Origin: an uncultured Clostridia bacterium
GTDB lineage: Bacteria; Bacillota; Clostridia; Christensenellales; UBA1242
NCBI GenBank assembly: GCA_937914725.1
Contig: CALDMJ010000139.1
Coordinates: 1-5,370, forward strand
Direction: 5' to 3'
Length of the DNA stretch: 5,370 nucleotides
Below, piece after piece: positions 1-4,964 of this stretch. Numbering within the stretch: position 1 is the stretch's first letter; each line of letters begins with the position of its first letter. Made by a program: the position numbers and the translations under genes. Below the pieces are notes generated by a model that did not search any database, was not told where the DNA came from, and was given only the letters and a program-made list of their open reading frames with translations.

Positions 1-109
1 GCAAATGTAAATTTGATTGATTTTATAAAGAATTATTTTATTATAATAAAAATTATAAAAGAGTAAAACATTTTTTTGTTATATTAATGGGTATTTTTTG
101 CGGAAACCC

Positions 110-138
110 TTTACAAAAATTTTGTTTTGGAGTATAAT
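110..138 (+). promoter_or_regulatory. SigA-type promoter of the small membrane protein gene
   Basis: The -35 box TTTACA (110-115; five of six consensus bases) and a perfect -10 box TATAAT (133-138) are separated by exactly 17 bases. The predicted start is near 145, giving a leader of about 30 bases before the ATG at 175. The upstream DNA (1-109) is very AT-rich and could act as an UP element. It includes a 16-base palindrome TTTTATTATAATAAAA (36-51), which I regard as low-complexity sequence. No other feature was seen in 1-109. Confidence 0.85.
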
Positions 139-160
139 ATTGTCGTCTAAGATAATAAAA

Positions 161-166
161 AAGGAG
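161..166 (+). promoter_or_regulatory. Ribosome binding site deciding the start at 175
   Basis: AAGGAG sits 8 bases before the ATG at 175. An in-frame GTG at 166 would begin on the last base of this site and cannot be served by it, so the ATG at 175 is preferred. Confidence 0.85.
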
Positions 167-174
167 TGAGAAAA

Positions 175-573
175 ATGGCTGAAACAAAAAAGAGTTCTAC
201 AAGTGCAAAAAAGACCAGCACGTCGAAGCCTGCTACAAAGTCTAGTTCAACAACAAAGACGACTACGACAAAAAAGAGTTCTTCTTCACCTAGAAGAAGA
301 ACCGTTTGGGGCTTGAACAAGATTTCGTTCTGGCTTTTGGGCGCTGCTGCGATTTTGTACCTCATTGGCTTGATTTTGGCTGCGGTAAACGCGTCAAAGC
401 TAGCGACAGCGGTATCGGTTATGCAAGCGCTTGCAACTGCGCTTATGATTTGTGTTGTTGCGGTTTTGGGCTGGAGATACGTGCGTCCAAAGCAGACTGT
501 TTGGCTTGTTTTGTACTTTACGTTTATGTTAGTCATAGTTGCCGGCATCATCGTCCCTCTATGCATCCGCTAG
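175..573 (+). CDS. Small three-TM membrane protein with Lys/Ser/Thr-rich cytoplasmic tail, function unknown
   Basis: This 132-residue protein is not one I can assign to a named family. Residues 2-42 are low-complexity, nearly all Lys, Ser, Thr, Ala and Pro, ending in Arg40-Arg41-Arg42, and are probably disordered and strongly basic. Three hydrophobic segments follow at about 50-71, 76-99 and 108-131. The basic tail and the basic loop RYVRPK (101-106) favour an N-inside topology with the C-terminus outside. There is no cleavable signal peptide. The tail resembles histone-H1-like or linker-type tails and could bind nucleic acid, anionic lipid or teichoic acid, but that is inference from composition only. 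The gene has its own strong promoter, a good ribosome binding site and its own terminator, so it is probably a monocistronic, well-expressed unit. An open frame of similar length on the opposite strand reflects the repetitive codons and is not taken as a gene. Confidence 0.85.
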   Translation: MAETKKSSTSAKKTSTSKPATKSSSTTKTTTTKKSSSSPRRRTVWGLNKISFWLLGAAAILYLIGLILAAVNASKLATAVSVMQALATALMICVVAVLGWRYVRPKQTVWLVLYFTFMLVIVAGIIVPLCIR

Positions 574-623
574 GTGGCGGACGCCACAGGTGCAGGTTTG
601 GCGAGTGGCATTATATGAGTTTG

Positions 624-655
624 GGTACATAGTTAATTGACTATGTACCTTTTTT
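624..655 (+). terminator. Rho-independent terminator after the small membrane protein gene
   Basis: A perfect 10-bp stem GGTACATAGT (624-633) / ACTATGTACC (640-649) with a 6-base loop is followed directly by six T residues (650-655). It lies 50 bases after the stop codon. Read from the other strand the stem has no following T-run, so it should stop only rightward transcription. It would still lie in the path of any readthrough from the convergent phosphatase gene. Confidence 0.9.
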
Positions 656-658
656 GTT

Positions 659-701
659 GCGGGAAAGCACCGCTAGTACTTGTAGCCGCGGGCTATCCCG
701 C
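659..701 (-). other. Possible structured 3' end of the phosphatase transcript
   Basis: Between the terminator and the phosphatase stop codon there are nested inverted repeats. GCGGGA (659-664) pairs with TCCCGC (696-701), enclosing TAGCC (683-687) / GGCTA (691-695) around a 3-base loop. AAAGCAC (664-670) can alternatively pair with GTGCTTT (719-725) inside the end of the gene. No T-run follows on the minus strand, so this is not a canonical intrinsic terminator. It could be a rho-dependent or stabilising 3' structure. Confidence 0.35.
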
Positions 702-704
702 CAG

Positions 705-1823
705 TTAGCCGATGAGGAGTGCTTTGCATAGTTTGAAGATGTCAGTGTTGTCGAGTTTGTCGGGTAGAGTGATAAGGCTTTCGCGGTTGGCGGAAAATTT
801 TGCAAAGAATGGCACGTTTTTGCTAGAGTGCCCGCCGCGCGTGTACAGCGAGTTTTTGATGCCCTCTTTGTTTGTTGCGAGTTTCAGCCCGCCTGTTTCG
901 TGGTCGGCGGTAACGATGATTGCCGTGTCGTTTTGCGGTTCAAACACATTGGCTACGTATTTGACTGAGTTATCAAAACTTGTCAAATATTCAATCATTG
1001 GCAAAATTTCGTTCGCGTGACTTTTCTTGTCGATGTGCGCGCCCTCAATCATCAAAAAGTATCCGCTTGCAAAGTGCGTTTCAAAAAAGTCGATTGCAAA
1101 ACTCGTCAGCATTTCGAGAGTTGGCGCGGCGTTTGAACCCTCATTTGCGGGTACGCTTTCAAAACTGCCGACGATTTTTGTATTTTCTGTGCTTAAAGCC
1201 GAATAATCGCTTGCAAATGTGTAGCCTTTACTTTCAAACTGCGACTTGTAGTTTGCGTATGTATCTTTGCCTGCGCCGAGAAATAGGTCGACGTTGCTGT
1301 TGATTTGCCCGCTGACTATGTCGCTTGTGTCTCCGCGATTATTTGCGTGTGACGAAAAACAAGCGGGCGTTGCGCCCGATAGCGAATCGGTCGTCACAAT
1401 ACCGACGCCGAGTCCTTTTTCTTTGGCGTATTCGCTGATGTTCTTGACGTCGACGCCGTTATGGCGCGACACTTCTTTGTTGTCAAACTTTTTCCCGCAC
1501 GCAAGGGCGCTTGCTGCTGCTGCGCTGTCGGTTGGCGCGACGACGCTGTTAGAAAACGTCGTCACAAGTCCGTGTGTTGTGAGACTTGAAATATACGTTG
1601 TTGCGCCGTTATATATTTCGGCGTTTTTGATGTGGTTTTCGCCCATACCGTCACCGATAAATAGCACCGTTTTCGATGCAAAGTTTGCGTATTTTGCAAA
1701 GTCGTATTTGTTGAGTTGGTTTTGCCTATCTTTTTGTACTGCCCAATATGCGCCGAGTGCTGACAAGCATATGACGACAAAAATTATTGCGAGGGTTATG
1801 CCCACTTTTGCGATTTTTTTCAT
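705..1823 (-). CDS. Membrane-anchored alkaline phosphatase (PhoA family)
   Basis: This 372-residue metal-dependent phosphomonoesterase probably acts outside the membrane to release inorganic phosphate. Residues 1-3 are basic and residues 7-29 are hydrophobic, a signal anchor or uncleaved signal peptide; Cys19 lacks a proper lipobox. Family motifs appear in the expected order: FIGDGMG with metal-binding Asp58; PTDSA with nucleophile Ser100; ATP (151-153) then His159 and Arg163, the latter matching the phosphate-binding Arg of E. coli PhoA; EGAHIDKKSH with Glu260, Asp265 and His269; TADHETGG with Asp307-His308; and GGH with His332. All main zinc ligands are therefore present. Gly150 replaces the usual Asp or His next to the magnesium site. 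Length is somewhat short for the family (roughly 430-470 is common). The ATG at 1823 is chosen because AGGAG lies 8 bases upstream; the longer open frame upstream of it crosses the promoter region. The gene is divergent from the lipid kinase and convergent with the small membrane protein gene. Substrate preference cannot be read from the sequence. Confidence 0.93.
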   Translation of the reverse strand: MKKIAKVGITLAIIFVVICLSALGAYWAVQKDRQNQLNKYDFAKYANFASKTVLFIGDGMGENHIKNAEIYNGATTYISSLTTHGLVTTFSNSVVAPTDSAAAASALACGKKFDNKEVSRHNGVDVKNISEYAKEKGLGVGIVTTDSLSGATPACFSSHANNRGDTSDIVSGQINSNVDLFLGAGKDTYANYKSQFESKGYTFASDYSALSTENTKIVGSFESVPANEGSNAAPTLEMLTSFAIDFFETHFASGYFLMIEGAHIDKKSHANEILPMIEYLTSFDNSVKYVANVFEPQNDTAIIVTADHETGGLKLATNKEGIKNSLYTRGGHSSKNVPFFAKFSANRESLITLPDKLDNTDIFKLCKALLIG

Positions 1824-1831
1824 TTTGTTTG

Positions 1832-1836
1832 CTCCT
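1832..1836 (-). promoter_or_regulatory. Ribosome binding site of the phosphatase gene
   Basis: On the minus strand AGGAG precedes the ATG at 1823 with 8 intervening bases. It decides between this start and earlier in-frame starts, which would extend the protein with a non-homologous, non-signal-like N-terminus. Confidence 0.85.
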
Positions 1837-1843
1837 ATGATTG

Positions 1844-1870
1844 TTTGTATTTTAGCATTTTGCATACAAA
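1844..1870. repeat. Inverted repeat overlapping the phosphatase promoter (candidate operator)
   Basis: TTTGTAT (1844-1850) and ATACAAA (1864-1870) form a perfect 7-bp dyad with a 13-base spacer, so half-site centres lie 20 bases apart, about two helical turns. The dyad covers the -10 box and predicted start of the phosphatase promoter, a typical position for a repressor site. AT-rich DNA gives such dyads by chance fairly often. Confidence 0.3.
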
Positions 1871-1877
1871 AAAGCAA
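1849..1877 (-). promoter_or_regulatory. Promoter of the alkaline phosphatase gene
   Basis: Read on the minus strand, TTGCTT (1877-1872) is followed after 17 bases by TAAAAT (1854-1849). A TGC immediately upstream of the -10 box makes an extended -10. The predicted start is near 1842, giving a leader of about 19 bases that contains the ribosome binding site. The -35 is weak, so activation or relief of repression at the overlapping dyad (1844-1870) is plausible. No clear Pho-box array of TTNACA repeats was seen. Confidence 0.6.
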
Positions 1878-1892
1878 GCAAAATATCTGTTT

Positions 1893-1910
1893 AAAAGGTG
1901 CAAAAGGTTG
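1893..1910. repeat. Short tandem direct repeat upstream of the lipid kinase promoter
   Basis: AAAAGGTGC (1893-1901) is followed at once by AAAAGGTTG (1902-1910), seven of nine bases identical. The second copy runs into the -35 box at 1908. The 9-base period is not that of a Pho box. It may be a regulator site or chance. Confidence 0.3.
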
Positions 1911-1936
1911 CGTTTTTTGTGAAAATGGTGTATAGT
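1908..1936 (+). promoter_or_regulatory. Promoter of the lipid kinase / LtaS-like pair
   Basis: TTGCGT (1908-1913) and TATAGT (1931-1936) are separated by 17 bases. Counting the last base of the -10 box as -7, the start of transcription falls at 1943, which is the A of the proposed ATG of the lipid kinase. The transcript would therefore be leaderless. Confidence 0.6.
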
Positions 1937-1942
1937 ATAAGA

Positions 1943-2830
1943 ATGAAATGTTTGTTTGTTGCAAACCCCAACAGTGGGCGCGGCACAATCGTCAAAAGAA
2001 AAGATTACATAATTAATCGGCTGAAAACTAGATTTGACGTTGTCGATTATCGCGAGACTGAGTATGCGGGGCATTTAACTGAAATCATCGAGGCGCGTTA
2101 TGCGGACTACGACTGTGTGGTTGTTTCGGGCGGGGACGGCACGGTCAACGAGGTTGTGACGGCGCTGGCTGAGAAAGAAAACGCGCCTGCGATTGGCTAT
2201 ATTCCTAGCGGCACGGTTAATGACGTGGCGCACACGCTGCGCATTCCTAAGAGCGTCAAGCGCGCGCTTGATATCATAATAAACGGCAGGCCCTTTGAAT
2301 ATGATATTATGAAAATCAACGACAAGTACGCAATTTATGTGTGCGGATTCGGACTTTTCACGTCCTCAAGTTATGAGACGAAACAGTCAGCAAAACGCAG
2401 GGTTGGCAAGGTGGCGTATGCGTTCAAGGCGGTCAAGGAATTTTTTGTCGCTAAGTCCTACGATTTTGAGTTTGAGGGTGACGGGCAAACGCTATGCGGC
2501 AAGACTGCACTTGCGCTCATCGTCAATTCAAAATACGTCGCGGGGATGAAGTTTAACAAACCCGCCGACTTGCAGGATGGCAGGGCGGATGTTGTCATTT
2601 TTCTTGAAAAGAAAAACAAAGTCAGTTTTGGCACAAAAATGCGCATTTTCAAGATGTTTTTGTGCGGAATCAATAGAGTCCGCCGTTCAAAACACGTGGC
2701 AATGTTCAATGTTGCGGATGCTAGAGTCAAGTGCAACGCGGTTGTCAACTGCGACGGCGAAAACGGGGGCATCGGGGGATTTAGTATGAAAGTTATCAAC
2801 AAAGGAATTAAGATTTATGCAAAATATTGA
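1943..2830 (+). CDS. Diacylglycerol kinase-family lipid kinase (DgkB/YegS-like)
   Basis: This 295-residue soluble or membrane-associated kinase is expected to transfer phosphate from ATP to a lipid, most likely diacylglycerol, giving phosphatidic acid. The DAGK catalytic-domain motifs are all visible: NPNSGRG (8-14), GGDGTVNE (63-70), PSGTVNDVA (88-96), and near the C-terminus DGENG (271-275) containing the Glu expected to act in catalysis. The segment around 134-160, with GFGLFTSSSYET then KRRVGKVAYA, is typical of the Firmicutes branch. Length is usual for DgkB/YegS proteins. The start at 1943 is chosen because family members normally begin only a few residues before NPxSGxG. Earlier in-frame starts (GTG 1898, GTG 1919, ATG 1925, GTG 1928) would fall inside the promoter. 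No Shine-Dalgarno sequence precedes 1943. Its end overlaps the LtaS-like gene by 14 bases, pointing to co-transcription and a role in recycling diacylglycerol released by that enzyme. The exact lipid substrate is inferred from this context. Confidence 0.92.
   Translation: MKCLFVANPNSGRGTIVKRKDYIINRLKTRFDVVDYRETEYAGHLTEIIEARYADYDCVVVSGGDGTVNEVVTALAEKENAPAIGYIPSGTVNDVAHTLRIPKSVKRALDIIINGRPFEYDIMKINDKYAIYVCGFGLFTSSSYETKQSAKRRVGKVAYAFKAVKEFFVAKSYDFEFEGDGQTLCGKTALALIVNSKYVAGMKFNKPADLQDGRADVVIFLEKKNKVSFGTKMRIFKMFLCGINRVRRSKHVAMFNVADARVKCNAVVNCDGENGGIGGFSMKVINKGIKIYAKY
2801..2806 (+). promoter_or_regulatory. Ribosome binding site of the LtaS-like gene inside the lipid kinase gene
   Basis: AAAGGA lies 10 bases before the ATG at 2817 and within the last codons of the upstream gene. 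With the 14-base overlap this suggests translational coupling of the two proteins. Confidence 0.65.
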
Positions 2831-4793
2831 AAGGTTGTATGCGCGCGAGTGGTTGTTTCCCGTGATGTTTGTGGCGTTTGCCGTAATTTTGGAAATGGTC
2901 AACTTCTTGACGCTTGGCATCGGCGTTTTCCCGACCTACTTTTTGTTTGACCTATCGGTCATTGCCATTTTTCTTGGCATACTGTTTTTGATTCCAACGG
3001 GCAGCAAAGGCTGGATTTGTTTGGCGTCGTTCTTTTTATTGATTCAAGTAGCAATGAACATTGTAAATGATACAATTTATAATGTGTTTGGGGATGTTTT
3101 TAGTTTGTCAATGCTCAACTTGGGGCACGAGGGCTTCAACGCATTTAGATTTGAGTTCCTTGATTTGGGTATCATCTTTCTAAATATTGCGATTTTTGTC
3201 GGCTTCATTGTTATGGCGTGTTACTTGCGAAAAAATCTTGACAAAACGCAAGTTTTGTCAAAGAAAGGGCGTGTCGCAGTCATTTTGACAATGTTTTTGT
3301 CGTTCCAGTTGCTCGGAACGAGTTTGTTCGCTAGCACAGCTAATGTGGTTAGCGCAACGCCAGATGACGCCGAGCAAGCGACGATCACATCCGACGAAGA
3401 ATTGTGGGACAATATGTTTTTGAAAACAGAGTCAATCAAACGCTTTGGTACATATGGCTTTTATATCAAAAACCTCAGCAACTACATTTTTGCTGACGGC
3501 AAAATGAGCGCCGAAACACGTGAAAAAATTGAAAACTATTTAGCGAGCGGACAAAGCAGTCTTGCAACAACAAATGATATGACGGGCGCGGGCGAGGGCG
3601 ATAATTTAATAATCATTATGCTTGAAAGTTTTGATAGTTTTGCAATCGACCCTATTTATACGCCGTACCTATACAGCATCAAAAATGGAACAGGGCTTGC
3701 GACATATTACGACAACTTCTATGCGCGCAACAAAACAAACATCAGCGAGGAGATTTCGCTGCTGGGGCATATTCCAAACGACAAACTTTTGAGTGGGTAC
3801 AACTCAAGTGTCGGTTTGACAACGCCTTATTCGCTGCCAAACTTGTTCAAGCAAAACGCAGGCGAGGATAGCGCGGTAAATTACTTCCACGGCTACACGA
3901 AAAAGTTTTATGACCGCGAACACGTCAATATTTCGCTTGGGTTTGAAAACGTTTTGGCGCTAGAAGATTGCACGCTTGAAAATAAGACTAAAGAGTTCAA
4001 CGACTGGATTTTGGACAGCGAATTTATCGACAATATGATGGATAAATTCATTCCTGAAAATAAAAGGTTCTTCAGTTTTTATACGACAATCACAACGCAC
4101 GGCGCGTACGACTACAACAACAAGCGCTTGAGCGAAAACTTGGCGATTGTCGACGAAAAGTTTGAGTTGTACGAAGAATATATCGACGGTACGGGCGAAT
4201 ACACCATTCCAAAAAACAAAGGCGACGTGGAAAAACTCAAGCACTTCAAAGCCGCTTGTATGGACACGGATAAAATGGTGCAAAGCATTTTCGAAAGGCT
4301 TGAGGAACTAAACATTTTGGACAAAACGACCGTCGTAATGTACGCCGACCACAACTGCTACTATTCAAACCTTTGTTACAAAGTGAAAAATGTGCCAAAG
4401 GATGAATATGAAAATACCGAAATCTACCATTTGCCGATGATAATTTACAACGACAAATTGGGCGGGGGCGTAAATCATACGTTTTGCAATACATACGACA
4501 TCTACCCAACAATTTGCGACCTTTTGAACATCGAGTACAACACCGCGCTTACGCAAGGGTACAGTTTGTTTTCAAGTGATATTGAAAAATCAGTGTTTGT
4601 GTCATCGCTCAGCGGAATGTACACAAACAATTTGTTCACCAACAACATCGACGACGTGACCATTTTGGACGACACATTGACCGCGGACGACGTCAAAGAG
4701 TTTCAAACGAATATCGTCGCCTACTACAAAAAGCAAGAGTGCATCGAACTCATTTACCGCTACAACTATTTTAAAGTTGCAGCACACGGCTGA
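2817..4793 (+). CDS. Lipoteichoic acid synthase-like sulfatase-family phosphoglycerol transferase
   Basis: This 658-residue membrane enzyme has the LtaS plan: five predicted transmembrane segments (about 12-32, 38-60, 66-86, 115-136, 152-173), a linker, then an extracellular sulfatase-fold domain from about 260. Catalytic features line up by eye with S. aureus LtaS: Glu270 in IIIMLESF as a metal ligand, Thr307 in NKTNISEE as the nucleophile, Arg367 in FYDRE, His428 in TTH, and Asp511-His512 in YADH. The Trp that precedes this Arg in S. aureus is Tyr365 here. The late DIYPTICDLL (561-570) and GYSLF (581-585) also fit the family. The expected reaction moves glycerol phosphate from phosphatidylglycerol to a growing polyglycerophosphate chain and leaves diacylglycerol. 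It overlaps the lipid kinase gene, whose product can use that diacylglycerol. It could instead be an LTA primase or act on another phosphoglycerol acceptor; sequence alone does not separate these. Confidence 0.9.
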   Translation: MQNIERLYAREWLFPVMFVAFAVILEMVNFLTLGIGVFPTYFLFDLSVIAIFLGILFLIPTGSKGWICLASFFLLIQVAMNIVNDTIYNVFGDVFSLSMLNLGHEGFNAFRFEFLDLGIIFLNIAIFVGFIVMACYLRKNLDKTQVLSKKGRVAVILTMFLSFQLLGTSLFASTANVVSATPDDAEQATITSDEELWDNMFLKTESIKRFGTYGFYIKNLSNYIFADGKMSAETREKIENYLASGQSSLATTNDMTGAGEGDNLIIIMLESFDSFAIDPIYTPYLYSIKNGTGLATYYDNFYARNKTNISEEISLLGHIPNDKLLSGYNSSVGLTTPYSLPNLFKQNAGEDSAVNYFHGYTKKFYDREHVNISLGFENVLALEDCTLENKTKEFNDWILDSEFIDNMMDKFIPENKRFFSFYTTITTHGAYDYNNKRLSENLAIVDEKFELYEEYIDGTGEYTIPKNKGDVEKLKHFKAACMDTDKMVQSIFERLEELNILDKTTVVMYADHNCYYSNLCYKVKNVPKDEYENTEIYHLPMIIYNDKLGGGVNHTFCNTYDIYPTICDLLNIEYNTALTQGYSLFSSDIEKSVFVSSLSGMYTNNLFTNNIDDVTILDDTLTADDVKEFQTNIVAYYKKQECIELIYRYNYFKVAAHG

Positions 4794-4960
4794 CGTTGTC
4801 TTATGAAAAATTAGTTATTAAGAATTTTAATTAAAATGGTGTCGTTTGCAAATTTAAGCACTTTTTAGTTTACACAAATGGACGTGAATATAAGTTTTAT
4901 AGTGGGGGGGAAAGAACACCCCGAAGGACTAGTTATTTGCAATACCATTTGGAGCGAGAT
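4794..4960 (+). other. AT-rich intergenic spacer with weak regulatory signals
   Basis: The spacer contains a 14-base palindrome ATTTTAATTAAAAT (4824-4837), a weak GTGT/GCAC stem (4839-4842 / 4858-4861) followed by five T (4862-4866) that could be a poor terminator of the preceding operon, and a G7 run (4904-4910). TTTACA (4869-4874) resembles a -35 box, but the best following -10-like hexamer, TATAAG (4889-4894), lies only 14 bases on, so I do not call a promoter. TAGTGGGG (4900-4907) could pair imperfectly with CCCC (4919-4922) and ACTA (4928-4931). Confidence 0.4.
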
Positions 4961-4964
4961 ATGA
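4878..4964 (+). CDS. Possible 28-residue small ORF overlapping the next gene
   Basis: An ATG at 4878 opens 28 codons ending in TGA at 4962-4964. The stop overlaps the next start as ATGA, an arrangement common in translationally coupled genes. The protein is unremarkable: a hydrophobic stretch around ISFIVGG, then KEHPEG, ending in Trp-Ser-Glu-Ile. No Shine-Dalgarno sequence is visible before 4878, and an in-frame TAG lies at 4866-4868. The frame runs through the G7 tract. It may be a leader peptide, a remnant, or chance; I do not recognise it. Confidence 0.25.
   Translation: MDVNISFIVGGKEHPEGLVICNTIWSEI

Noticed and set aside
36..51. 16-base AT palindrome in the left leader as a terminator or operator
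   Set aside because: It is pure A/T in a very A/T-rich stretch, has no GC stem or T-run after it, and is likely to arise by chance.
147..566. 139-codon open frame on the minus strand opposite the small membrane protein gene
   Set aside because: It mirrors the repetitive Lys/Ser/Thr codons and hydrophobic helices of the sense gene; the sense strand has promoter, ribosome binding site and terminator, the antisense has none.
306..632. 108-codon open frame on the plus strand in another frame
   Set aside because: It lies mostly inside the membrane protein gene, has a Cys-rich product without domain features, runs into the terminator stem and lacks a ribosome binding site.
1267..1935. 222-codon plus-strand open frame opposite the phosphatase gene
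   Set aside because: It is antisense to strongly conserved phosphatase motifs and its product has no recognisable domain.
1898..1942. Earlier starts for the lipid kinase (GTG 1898, GTG 1919, ATG 1925, GTG 1928)
   Set aside because: They add residues not typical for the family, overlap the predicted -35 to -10 region, and the nearest SD-like AAAGG (1903-1907) is 11 to 20 bases away from those downstream of it.
1824..1988. N-terminal extension of the phosphatase up to 1988
   Set aside because: It would span both promoters and overlap the lipid kinase gene; the ATG at 1823 has an ideal AGGAG and begins a proper signal-anchor segment.
4839..4866. Terminator for the LtaS-like gene
   Set aside because: The stem is only four pairs with a G-T pair and a long loop; the T-run is real but the hairpin is too weak to call.
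4869..4894. TTTACA / TATAAG as a promoter for the last gene
   Set aside because: The spacing is only 14 bases, outside the normal 16-18 range, and no better pairing was found.
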